From contig CANLBJ010000001.1 in the NCBI GenBank assembly GCA_947488905.1, forward strand, positions 372,001-436,000: DNA of 64,000 bases. Reading direction: 5' to 3'. Under the pieces are notes generated by a model that saw only the letters and a program-made list of their open reading frames with translations, had not been told where the DNA came from and did no database searches. This stretch comes from Ulvibacter algarum. GTDB lineage: Bacteria; Bacteroidota; Bacteroidia; Flavobacteriales; Flavobacteriaceae. Shown here one piece after another: positions 37,591 to 45,223 of the stretch. The position numbers were made by a program, and so were the translations under genes. Each line of letters starts with the position of its first letter. Within the stretch, counting starts at the first letter, position 1.

Positions 37591-38526
37591 ATGCAACTAG
37601 CTACCTACATAAAAGACCTTCTGTATAGATATGAGTGTGTAATCATCCCAGGATTTGGGGCGTTTTTAACTCAGTATCAATCTGCTACCATAGATGGAGA
37701 GAATCACACGATGTTTCCTCCCGGAAAACAAGTATCTTTTAATCGTATGTTACAAACTAACGATGGTTTGCTTGCTAACTATGTGGCAACTGTAGATGGT
37801 TTGACTTATGAGAAGGCATTGCAGCAGATAAGAAATTATACTGCACAACTTTCGTTAAGCTTAGTTGAGGACAAAGAAGTGGTAATACCACAGATAGGTA
37901 CGTTTATACTTAATAGTGAACAGCGTGTTCAGTTTTTACCATCTAAACAAGAAACATTTAGTACAGCTTCTTTTGGTTTGTCTTCTGTAACTTCTATTCC
38001 TGTACAACGTGATTTGTACAAGAAGCAAGTAGAAGCGCTTGAAGAAAAAACCCCATTATTATTCACGCCAGAGCGTCGTAAAAAGATGCCTTATTTACGT
38101 TATGCAGCCATTGGTCTTCTTGCAATCTCTTTAGCAAGTTTAGGCGGTATTAAATGGTATGAGAGTGATGTTGCAGATCACAACTTTGTGCAAAAGCAAA
38201 AAGCAGATAGCCTTGTAGATGTGCAAATACAAACAGCAACCTTTGCATTTACTAATCCTTTACCGGCAATTAATATCACTGTCCCTAAAGAAACAGGTAG
38301 ATATCACATAGTTGCAGGCGCTTTTAGAGTTGAAGAAAATGCTCATAAAAAAATCACTCAGCTTAGCGATAAAGGTTTTAATGCTAAATACTTAGGGCAA
38401 AATCGTTATGGATTACACCAAGTAGTTTATAGTAGCTTTGCTACGAGGTTAGAAGCGCAAAATGCTTTACGCCAAATAAAGAGTACCGAAAACCGTGATG
38501 CTTGGTTATTGGTTCAAGGACTTTAA
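37591..38526 (+). CDS. HU-CCDC81 and SPOR domain protein
   Basis: 311 residues from the ATG at 37591 (MQLATYIKDLLYRYECVIIP), preferred over the upstream frame from 37525. Two CCDC81-type HU-like domains occupy roughly residues 1-145 (FGAFLTQYQSA, IGTFILNSEQRV). A single transmembrane helix lies near residue 175-190 and a SPOR peptidoglycan-binding domain ends the protein (YHIVAGAFRVEENAHKKI). The fusion is typical of Bacteroidota and suggests a link between chromosome and division-site peptidoglycan. Confidence 0.88.
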   Translation: MQLATYIKDLLYRYECVIIPGFGAFLTQYQSATIDGENHTMFPPGKQVSFNRMLQTNDGLLANYVATVDGLTYEKALQQIRNYTAQLSLSLVEDKEVVIPQIGTFILNSEQRVQFLPSKQETFSTASFGLSSVTSIPVQRDLYKKQVEALEEKTPLLFTPERRKKMPYLRYAAIGLLAISLASLGGIKWYESDVADHNFVQKQKADSLVDVQIQTATFAFTNPLPAINITVPKETGRYHIVAGAFRVEENAHKKITQLSDKGFNAKYLGQNRYGLHQVVYSSFATRLEAQNALRQIKSTENRDAWLLVQGL

Positions 38527-38641
38527 GACTAAGGTCTCTTAAATTTAAGACTTCTTATAATTTATCATTTCTTTCAGAACTCAGAACTGAAATCAGATTA
38601 TCTTTGCAAAAAATTAATTTAAAAGATACCCGACTCTTCGG

Positions 38642-39160
38642 ATGATAAATATGGAAGCAAAAACACCTGCAGCATCTTGCACTGTTATTACAGATCTTGT
38701 TTTACCTAGTGAAACCAATCCTATTGGTAATATGTTTGGTGGCGAACTATTAGCGCGTATGGATCGTGCTGCTAGTATTGCGGCAAGAAGACACAGTCGC
38801 CGTATTGTAGTAACAGCTTCTGTAAATCATGTTGCTTTTAATAGAATGATCCCACTAGGTAGTGTTGTGACGGTAGAAGCAAATGTTTCTAGAGCATTTA
38901 AAAGCTCTATGGAAGTCTACATGGATGTTTGGATAGAAGATAGAGAAAGCGGTATAAAAAGTAAGGCAAATGAAGGTATTTATACTTTTGTAGCTGTAGA
39001 TGAAATGGGAAGTCCTGTACCGGTACCACCTCTTAAGCCAGAAACGCCATTAGAAAAAGAACGTTTTGATGCTGCTTTAAGAAGAAAACAGTTGAGTTTG
39101 CTTTTGGCTAAAAAAATTAAGCCAGAAGATGCGACAGAGTTGAAGGCACTTTTTGAGTAA
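38642..39160 (+). CDS. Acyl-CoA thioesterase (hotdog fold)
   Basis: 172 residues (or 169 from a second ATG at 38651). Hotdog-fold signature NPIGNMFGGELLARMD near residue 24 followed by RIVVTASVNHVAFNRM matches YciA/BACH acyl-CoA hydrolases. A -7 box TATCTTTG lies at 38599-38606, giving a leader of about 30 nt. Single gene, convergent with lpxH 5 bp away. Confidence 0.88.
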   Translation: MINMEAKTPAASCTVITDLVLPSETNPIGNMFGGELLARMDRAASIAARRHSRRIVVTASVNHVAFNRMIPLGSVVTVEANVSRAFKSSMEVYMDVWIEDRESGIKSKANEGIYTFVAVDEMGSPVPVPPLKPETPLEKERFDAALRRKQLSLLLAKKIKPEDATELKALFE

Positions 39161-39165
39161 TTAAC

Positions 39166-39924
39166 TTACTCTTCAAAGGTTTTTAGTTTAAAATTTTCTC
39201 CATCAAAAACACCATAGGTGTATTGAGTAATCCAATCTCCTAGATTAAAATAGGTAGATTTTTCACCAACCGGTATTTCCATATTAAGGTGTCTGTGGCC
39301 AAAAACGAAGTAATCATAATGTTTGGTCTCTAGCTTACGCTTAGCGTATAGTGCCAACCACTCATTATCTTCTCCTAAAAACTTTTTGTCTTCTTCTCCA
39401 GAAATCAATTTGTTTTTTACTGAAAGATATTGTGCTAGGCGCATTCCCATTTCTGGATGAAACCACCTAAAAAGCCACTTAAATATAGGATTTGTAAAGA
39501 CTTTTTTCATTCTTTTATAACCTTTGTCTCCTGGCCCTTTACCATCACCGTGACCTACAAGAAAAACCTTGTCATTAAAAACAAATTCTTTTACATCACG
39601 ATAGGTGGCGATGTTTAATTCTTTTTCAAAATAGTCTTTCATCCATAGGTCATGGTTGCCCACAAAAAAGTAGATAGGGATACCGCTATCACTTATTTCT
39701 GCAAGTTTACCTAATGCTCGCACAAAGCCCTTAGGCACTACTGTTCTATACTCAAACCAGAAGTCAAATAGGTCTCCTAGTAAAAAAATAGCTGCAGCAT
39801 CCTCTTTAATTTCATCAAGCCATCGTACAAACTTCTTTTCGCGAGGCAAACTTTGGGCTGCCGTAGGGGCGCCTAAATGATTGTCACTAGAGAAATATAT
39901 TTTTTTTCCTGGAGGGATTTGCAT
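39166..39924 (-). CDS. lpxH: UDP-2,3-diacylglucosamine diphosphatase
   Basis: 252 residues. Hydrolyses UDP-2,3-diacylglucosamine to lipid X in lipid A synthesis. Metallophosphoesterase motifs are all present: FSSDNHLGAP, LGDLFDFWFEY, VGNHDLW, VGHGDGKG and VFGHRHLN. A -7 box TATCTTTG ends only 4 nt before the ATG (39936-39929), so the transcript is probably leaderless. Confidence 0.9.
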   Translation of the reverse strand: MQIPPGKKIYFSSDNHLGAPTAAQSLPREKKFVRWLDEIKEDAAAIFLLGDLFDFWFEYRTVVPKGFVRALGKLAEISDSGIPIYFFVGNHDLWMKDYFEKELNIATYRDVKEFVFNDKVFLVGHGDGKGPGDKGYKRMKKVFTNPIFKWLFRWFHPEMGMRLAQYLSVKNKLISGEEDKKFLGEDNEWLALYAKRKLETKHYDYFVFGHRHLNMEIPVGEKSTYFNLGDWITQYTYGVFDGENFKLKTFEE

Positions 39925-39928
39925 TTTT

Positions 39929-39936
39929 CAAAGATA
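39929..39936 (-). promoter_or_regulatory. -7 box of lpxH, apparently leaderless
   Basis: TATCTTTG on the minus strand followed by four bases and the ATG. With the usual 4-6 nt between box and start site, transcription would begin at or next to the A of the start codon. No clear -33 TTG is visible. Confidence 0.5.
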
Positions 39937-40077
39937 ACTATTTCAGTAATTGGGTTGCTAGTAATTAATGAAAGGAAAATTTAATGATTTTCAATTATTA
40001 ACATTTCCGAAGTAAAAATAAGAAGAGGTTTTAATTTTTTCTTAAAATTACTGTATACCGCTATTGTAAATGTCTAG

Positions 40078-40530
40078 TTAAGAGTTATCACTAGCAAACC
40101 ACTCTGCAAAGCTAGTAGCTGTTTCTTGAAGTCTTAGTGAATGTAATTTAATTTTTTCTGGGAGTCTAAGTTGTATTTTTTTTGCAAAATCTATAACCAT
40201 CATCTCACTAGTGGGTTGATAGTCTACTAATAGAACCGAGTGACCGCGATCACTCAACTCTTTTGCAAGCTCTACGTGTGGTGTATTTTTATTAAATACG
40301 GTTGCGTGATCAAAAACCTCTACAATCTCTTCTTTTACTATCTTTTTAAGATCACTAAAATCTATTACCATCCCAAACTTCACATTGTCTGCTTTAGAAA
40401 TAGGGGTTCCAATTACCGTCACAGATAATTTATAACTATGACCGTGTACATTGCGACATTTACCATCGTAGCCATAAAGGGCGTGACCGGTCTCAAAAGA
40501 AAATTGTTTTGTAATACGTATTTTAGACAT
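40078..40530 (-). CDS. queD: 6-pyruvoyltetrahydropterin/6-carboxytetrahydropterin synthase
   Basis: 150 residues. The zinc-binding histidines occur in FETGHALYG and VHGHSY, with Cys in KCRNVHG as the catalytic residue, and the late segment FDHATVFN. This is the QueD/PTPS family, the second step in queuosine precursor synthesis. A -7 box TATCTTTG ends 4 nt before the ATG (40542-40535), as in lpxH. The tiny membrane-protein genes lie directly upstream. Confidence 0.9.
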   Translation of the reverse strand: MSKIRITKQFSFETGHALYGYDGKCRNVHGHSYKLSVTVIGTPISKADNVKFGMVIDFSDLKKIVKEEIVEVFDHATVFNKNTPHVELAKELSDRGHSVLLVDYQPTSEMMVIDFAKKIQLRLPEKIKLHSLRLQETATSFAEWFASDNS

Positions 40531-40534
40531 ATGG

Positions 40535-40542
40535 CAAAGATA
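40535..40542 (-). promoter_or_regulatory. -7 box of queD, apparently leaderless
   Basis: TATCTTTG with four bases before the ATG at 40530, identical box and spacing to lpxH. It lies between queD and the small gene at 40545, so queD has its own promoter. Confidence 0.5.
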
Positions 40543-40544
40543 AG

Positions 40545-40688
40545 CTACTTATCTCTATTTTTTCTGCGCTTCTCCATATCCTTCATGTAGCGCCAGTTTT
40601 TAATTTTTTTTATGAGTACGGCAATTATAACGATGAGGCCTAATATCATTAAGCCGCCTTTGCCGGTTAGGTATTCAAAAGTTTCCAC
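40545..40688 (-). CDS. Small single-span membrane protein (47 residues, GTG start)
   Basis: A frame too short for most gene finders. It starts at GTG 40688 (an in-frame TAA lies a few codons upstream and there is no earlier ATG) and reads METFEYLTGKGGLMILGLIV then a helix and a strongly basic tail (MKDMEKRRKNRDK). It is similar in order and spacing to the 33-residue protein encoded just upstream at 40743-40844 (ME-x-x-E-[FY]-[IL] start, Gly-rich turn, helix, KxKN basic tail). The similarity supports both being real. Function unknown. Confidence 0.6.
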   Translation of the reverse strand: METFEYLTGKGGLMILGLIVIIAVLIKKIKNWRYMKDMEKRRKNRDK

Positions 40689-40742
40689 GATGTCTTTTTT
40701 TCTTTTTTAGACGAAATATTTGAGAAATACTTTCTGGTAAGA

Positions 40743-40844
40743 TTATCTGCGGTTTTTAAATTTATTATATACCACAACGACTACAACTAGTATAGCCAAA
40801 ATTAAGAACAATCCTGGTCCGCCAATAAATTCTAGTATTTCCAT
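40743..40844 (-). CDS. Small single-span membrane protein (33 residues)
   Basis: ATG at 40844 opens MEILEFIGGPGLFLILAILV, a Val-rich helix and a short basic end (NKFKNRR). One transmembrane segment with the positive end inside. It lies 40 bp after the LytS-type kinase gene and 54 bp before its longer paralogue. It could be an accessory of the kinase or an independent small membrane protein; no family is recognised. Confidence 0.6.
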   Translation of the reverse strand: MEILEFIGGPGLFLILAILVVVVVVYNKFKNRR

Positions 40845-40884
40845 AAAGAGTTATTTTTTTTGTAAAAATACTAATAATAATGGG

Positions 40885-42759
40885 CTATCCTTTTTTAATT
40901 ATAGGAATTGTAAGTTCTACTTGGGTACCTATTGCTTTGCCTTCTTTATTTTTAAGATCTATGTAAATTACACCTATTTTTTGCTCTTTGCCGTAGTTTA
41001 ATAAATCTAGTCTGCTTGCTGTCGCTTTTGTAGCAAATGACTTGTGTTCTGTAGCTTTTTTGCTCTTTTGTTGAGCAGATGCTTCTCGCCCTATGCCATT
41101 ATCTTCAATAATGCAGTAGATGGTGTTTTTATCTTTTTTTGTAAAGCTTATAGAGAGTTTTCTATTTGTTTTTCTATGCAAGAGCCCATGTTTTAAAGCA
41201 TTTTCTGCATAAGGCTGTATAAGCATTGTGGGTATTATTGATGTCTCTGGTTTTATTGCTGGAGCGACATTAATGGTATAGCTTAATTTGTCTTCAAACC
41301 TTAGCGCTTCTAGTTCTAGATACATGTGTAAACTACTTACTTCATCTTCTATAGAAATCCCGCCAGCGTCACTGTAGTGTAGGTACTTGCGCATTAGATC
41401 TGCAAATTTACCTAGGTATTCACTCGCAAGGTTTTTTTGATTTAAGACAATATATTCTTGTATAGAATTAAGCGCATTAAATATAAAATGCGGATTCATT
41501 TGGGCTTTTAATGCCTTGAGTTCACTATCGCGGTATTGTTTTTCTAATGCTAGTCTTTTTTGGGTCTCTTGCAGCTCAAAGGTTATTTTTTCTGCTTTTT
41601 TTCGTTGCTTTAAATTTCCGAAGAGAAATAGTGCTGCCAGCAAAATAAGCAAACCAATTATTACTGCACCTATAAAATAATAGAGGTTACGCTCTTCTCT
41701 TATTTCTGCTTTCTCTTTATCTGCTTTTATTTTTGCGGTATCAAATTTTGTTTGCGCATCTGTTATAAGCTGCCTTTTTTCTATGCTAAATATGGAGTCT
41801 TTAATTTTTACAAATTGCTTATTTGCTTCCAAAGCTTTTTGCTGTTCTTTTATAATAGAATACGCAACAAAAAGATGTTGATTAACTCGCATAGAAAAGA
41901 AGAGGTTTCCTGCTTCTTCATATTTTTTGAGAGCATCATTATAATAAGGGATAGAAGCTTGATGGTCACCCATAATAGATTTTGAGGTTGCCATAGTGTA
42001 GTACCCGTACGCCTCATTTGCGGTTTGACCTTGCGCATTAAACAGTGCCGTTGCTTCACGGGCAAATAGCATTGCTTTATTGTGATTTTTTTGTTTATCG
42101 TATTTTAGGCTTTCTATTTTATAAAAACGAGCAAGTCTTGTATTTGTTAGCCCCACACCTGTTTTGTTGTTAATCTCCTCAAATATTTTTTTTGCAGTTT
42201 GTAAATGTGGTATGGCCTCTTTATATGTGTCATCTTTATTGAGGTTCATGTAAACAATACCCAGGTTGAGGTATAGCTCTGCTAATTGAAACTTTTCTTT
42301 AAGTTCGTTTATTTCTGAAATAGCTTTTTTAAGGTCGCTTATGGCTTTTAAAAAATCATCATTTTCTCTATCAATCTCTGCTTGTATTATTGCAGCATTT
42401 CTTAAATAATAAGCATCATTGCTTTTTTCTAATAATGGTATGGCAAGTAATAATTTATCTGTGGCAATGGTATAAATGCCCTCTATTAATTTATTGCGGG
42501 ATTGTGCTAGTAAAAGCCTACCGTTATATTTTGGTATGTCTAGTTGAGTGGCAAGCAGCTCTGCTTCTTTAAAAATGGGGTAACTATCTTTTAGGTTACG
42601 TACTTCATAAAACCGTGTAGCATCTAATAGCATTTGAAGTCTCACTGTATCTTGTTTTTTATAAGTGGCGAGATCTAGTGAGAGTGTATCCCAGTTAGAA
42701 TCTTGCCCAAAACAAAATACAGTAATAAAAAATATAAAAAATACGAACTGTTTTTTCAT
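40885..42759 (-). CDS. TPR sensor histidine kinase, LytS type (copy 1)
   Basis: 624 residues: signal peptide (cleaved near CFGQD), about eight TPR-like repeats in the periplasm, one transmembrane helix near residues 353-373 (YFIGAVIIGLLILLAALFLF), a coiled coil and a LytS-type kinase. The phosphoacceptor is His424 in MNPHFIFNALNS; ATP-binding N box ENALKHGLLHRKT and G box IIEDNGIGR follow. It is a paralogue of the kinases at 43183 and 45224 and faces away from them. No regulator gene is adjacent, so it probably feeds the LytTR regulator at 47251. Confidence 0.93.
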   Translation of the reverse strand: MKKQFVFFIFFITVFCFGQDSNWDTLSLDLATYKKQDTVRLQMLLDATRFYEVRNLKDSYPIFKEAELLATQLDIPKYNGRLLLAQSRNKLIEGIYTIATDKLLLAIPLLEKSNDAYYLRNAAIIQAEIDRENDDFLKAISDLKKAISEINELKEKFQLAELYLNLGIVYMNLNKDDTYKEAIPHLQTAKKIFEEINNKTGVGLTNTRLARFYKIESLKYDKQKNHNKAMLFAREATALFNAQGQTANEAYGYYTMATSKSIMGDHQASIPYYNDALKKYEEAGNLFFSMRVNQHLFVAYSIIKEQQKALEANKQFVKIKDSIFSIEKRQLITDAQTKFDTAKIKADKEKAEIREERNLYYFIGAVIIGLLILLAALFLFGNLKQRKKAEKITFELQETQKRLALEKQYRDSELKALKAQMNPHFIFNALNSIQEYIVLNQKNLASEYLGKFADLMRKYLHYSDAGGISIEDEVSSLHMYLELEALRFEDKLSYTINVAPAIKPETSIIPTMLIQPYAENALKHGLLHRKTNRKLSISFTKKDKNTIYCIIEDNGIGREASAQQKSKKATEHKSFATKATASRLDLLNYGKEQKIGVIYIDLKNKEGKAIGTQVELTIPIIKKG

Positions 42760-42841
42760 AAATAAACTGCAAGAATTTATGTTACTAAAGTAAGACTAAT
42801 TTTGTAATGAATTGTTGTTTAGTTTTTTAGGACTAATAAAG

Positions 42842-42874
42842 AGTAAACCTCACCTAAAAAAGGTAAGGTTTACT
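42842..42874. other. Stable hairpin in the leader of kinase 1
   Basis: AGTAAACCTCACCT and AGGTAAGGTTTACT pair over 14 bp with one mismatch around AAAAA. It lies between the predicted leftward promoter (42939-42946) and the kinase ATG at 42759, in the transcript leader. It could attenuate the kinase or end a short RNA of about 95 nt. The T tract after it (CTTTATT) is weak. Confidence 0.55.
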
Positions 42875-42938
42875 TGATTAATTTATTTGGTTAGAATAAT
42901 TAATAATAGTCTTTATGTGTTTAGCTACTTTATAAGGA

Positions 42939-43007
42939 CAAACATAGATAAGGATTACTGTCAAAATTTATTAAAACTTCTAAAACGGTGTTTTCAATTG
43001 CTGAAAT
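42939..43007 (-). promoter_or_regulatory. Predicted LytTR-controlled promoter, leftward (toward kinase 1)
   Basis: On the minus strand two direct repeats, ATTTCAGCAATT (43007-42996) and GTTTTAGAAGTT (42986-42975), start 21 bp apart. After 28 bp comes TATGTTTG (42946-42939), a perfect -7 box. No -33 TTG is present, as expected for an activator-dependent promoter. Geometry is identical to the promoters at 43114, 48036 and 48581. Confidence 0.65.
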
Positions 43008-43035
43008 GTTATTGCTGATTTTTAATGGTTTAACG

Positions 43036-43161
43036 GGTTTAGCAATTTGGATAACGTTTTAGAAGTTAATAATAGATTATTGTAAATGGGTATATTTAGA
43101 AGTTTATATTGCAGTTTCAGAAGTTAGTGTGAAAGAATAACAGAATTAAATGGCATTTTTG
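43036..43161 (+). promoter_or_regulatory. Predicted LytTR-controlled promoter of kinase 2
   Basis: Repeat pair TATTTAGAAGTT (43093-43104) and GTTTCAGAAGTT (43114-43125), 21 bp apart, then 28 bp and CATTTTTG (43154-43161, one mismatch to TAnnTTTG). A second pair, GGTTTAGCAATT (43036-43047) and GTTTTAGAAGTT (43056-43067), 20 bp apart, lies further upstream without its own -7 box and may be auxiliary. The -7 position rules out 43150 as the start codon and supports ATG 43183. Confidence 0.65.
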
Positions 43162-43182
43162 AAATACCTAACCAAATTGAGC

Positions 43183-45045
43183 ATGATTAAAAAGCTACCC
43201 TTCTTCTTATTATTATTTGCTTTTGCATTAGTTAATACAATACTCTATGCACAGCAACCAGAAAAAAGTATTGATTCTATTACTGTCAATAAAGTAAATA
43301 CTATTTCAAATGATTTTGGTAATCTATTAACTAAAGATTTAGACTCTGCAGAGGTTATGGCTCGTTACATGTTAAGTTATTCTAACGAGAAAGGATATTT
43401 AACGGGTCAAGGTAAAGCTTATGGTTCACTAGGTGGGGTTTACCTATATCGAGGTCAGAATGGTAAGGCAATTGCTTACTTTATTAAAGCTGCAGAAATT
43501 TTTGAATCTTTAGGCTCTAAAGCCCATGCTGCTGTTACCTACAGTAATATAGGGAGTCTTTTTATGGATCAAGAACAGTTTAAAGAAGCAAAAATATATA
43601 TTGATAAAGCACTAGCGATACGTTTAGAAAACAATGAAGATAATTTGCAAAGTAACTACTTGGCATTAGGTATTATAGCGCTCAATACCGGTAAAAGTTT
43701 TGAAGAAGTAATGGAGCTTTTAGATAAAGCAGAATCAATAGCTTTAAAGGATAAGGAGAAGGGTTTTTTAGGTAACATTATGCGTATTCAGGGTAAGGCG
43801 CATATAGAGCGTAATCAAGATTTGCCATATGCAATATCAAGATTTAATGAAGCATTAGATTATTCTACATCTAAGAAACAAAACAATCATTTTGAAAAAG
43901 GTAATATCTATTTATACCTAGGAAAAGCTCACTGGAAAATGGGTGAGTTCAAAGAGGCTTTACGTTATAATGATTCTTCTTTAGTTCATTATAATGCACT
44001 AGATTACTTTAAAGGCCTTAGACTTACTTATAAAAACAGAAAGGACATTCTAGAAAGTTTAGGCGACTATAGGTCTGGTTTTGAAGCTTTTAAAGAATAT
44101 AGTAAACACAATGATTCTACCTTCGTAAAACAGCGGGAAAACCAAGTTGCTAGAATGAAGATAGAATTTGAAACAGATCAAGCAATAGCAGAGAAAAAAA
44201 CTGCTGAGATTAAGGCGGCTTTAGCAGAAGAAAAAAGCATACGGAATAGCAACCTGTTAATTGGTGCTATAGCTATCTCAGGGCTAATTTTACTGAGTTC
44301 AATATTATATTTTAGTAGATTAAAAGCAAAAAAGAAAGCCGAAATTATTAGACTAGAATTACATGAAACTCAAAAAAGATTAGCATTAGAAAAACAATAC
44401 CGTGATAGTGAGTTAAAGGCATTAAAAGCACAAATGAATCCACATTTTATATTTAATGCCTTAAACAGTATTCAAGAATATATTATCCTTAACAAAAAGG
44501 ATCTTGCTGGAGATTATTTGGGGAAGTTTGCAGATTTAATGCGTAAATATTTAAAGCACAGTGATACAGGTACGCTGAGTGTTCAGGATGAAATTGAAAG
44601 TTTACAAATGTACCTAGAGCTTGAGGCACTGCGTTTTGAAGATACACTTAATTATAGTTTTTCTGTTTCTGAAATGTTAAACAAAGAACAATTATACATC
44701 CCCACAATGCTTATACAGCCTTATGTAGAAAACGCCATAAAACATGGGCTCTTGCATAGAAAAACGAATAGAAAATTAGCTGTCAGTTTTATCAAAAAAA
44801 CAGATAATGCTATTATATGTATTATAGAAGATAACGGAGTAGGGCGAAAAAGATCTGAAGAAATAAGAGTTCAAAATATGAATATGCACACCTCATTTGC
44901 CACAAAAGCTACAGAAAACAGGCTTCATCTTTTAAATTATGAGAAAGATCAAAAAATAGGGGTGGAGATTATAGATCTTTATGACGAGGAGGGTAAAGCA
45001 AATGGTACTCGGGTTGTTTTAAATATTCCTATTACTAAAAACTAA
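43183..45045 (+). CDS. TPR sensor histidine kinase, LytS type (copy 2)
   Basis: 620 residues from ATG 43183 (MIKKLPFFLLLFAFALVN), chosen because the signal peptide starts there and the predicted -7 box overlaps the earlier ATG at 43150. TPR-like repeats follow (KAYGSLGGVYLYRGQNGKAI, AVTYSNIGSLFMDQEQFKEA), then a transmembrane helix near 359-378, coiled coil, and the kinase with His421 in MNPHFIFNALNS, N box ENAIKHGLLH and IIEDNGVGR. It is closely related to copies 1 and 3, with most divergence in the sensor part. Confidence 0.93.
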   Translation: MIKKLPFFLLLFAFALVNTILYAQQPEKSIDSITVNKVNTISNDFGNLLTKDLDSAEVMARYMLSYSNEKGYLTGQGKAYGSLGGVYLYRGQNGKAIAYFIKAAEIFESLGSKAHAAVTYSNIGSLFMDQEQFKEAKIYIDKALAIRLENNEDNLQSNYLALGIIALNTGKSFEEVMELLDKAESIALKDKEKGFLGNIMRIQGKAHIERNQDLPYAISRFNEALDYSTSKKQNNHFEKGNIYLYLGKAHWKMGEFKEALRYNDSSLVHYNALDYFKGLRLTYKNRKDILESLGDYRSGFEAFKEYSKHNDSTFVKQRENQVARMKIEFETDQAIAEKKTAEIKAALAEEKSIRNSNLLIGAIAISGLILLSSILYFSRLKAKKKAEIIRLELHETQKRLALEKQYRDSELKALKAQMNPHFIFNALNSIQEYIILNKKDLAGDYLGKFADLMRKYLKHSDTGTLSVQDEIESLQMYLELEALRFEDTLNYSFSVSEMLNKEQLYIPTMLIQPYVENAIKHGLLHRKTNRKLAVSFIKKTDNAIICIIEDNGVGRKRSEEIRVQNMNMHTSFATKATENRLHLLNYEKDQKIGVEIIDLYDEEGKANGTRVVLNIPITKN

Positions 45046-45127
45046 AAGGGAGTCTTTTATTAAAAGGGCATTTATAATTTGATGTGTATATTAATACTAA
45101 AATGAGGTGTTATTAATGAACAGCCAC

Positions 45128-45195
45128 ACTTTAGAAACTCAAAAGGGGATTTCAGCAGTTTTTGTTAGAAACTCCCATACTTAATTGCAACTTTG
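45128..45195 (+). promoter_or_regulatory. Predicted LytTR-controlled promoter of kinase 3
   Basis: Direct repeats ACTTTAGAAACT (45128-45139, two mismatches) and ATTTCAGCAGTT (45149-45160, exact) start 21 bp apart; after 27 bp comes CAACTTTG (45188-45195, one mismatch to TAnnTTTG). The start site would be near 45200, which supports ATG 45224 as the kinase start instead of the TTG at 45185. Confidence 0.6.
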
Positions 45196-45223
45196 TTTAG
45201 ATAGCAAAACAATTAACCTGAAT

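Noticed and set aside
43010-43021. Seventh LytTR-like repeat (AAATCAGCAATA on the minus strand)
   Set aside because: Three mismatches and no partner at 20-21 bp.
42975-43067. Perfect 13-bp inverted repeat as transposon ends
   Set aside because: It is explained by two divergent LytTR-type operator pairs; no target duplication or transposase is present.
43150-43182. Earlier ATG for kinase 2 at 43150
   Set aside because: The predicted -7 box (43154-43161) lies inside these codons and a clean signal peptide starts at 43183.
45185-45223. TTG start for kinase 3
   Set aside because: It precedes the signal peptide by 13 unrelated residues and overlaps the predicted -7 box; ATG 45224 fits better.
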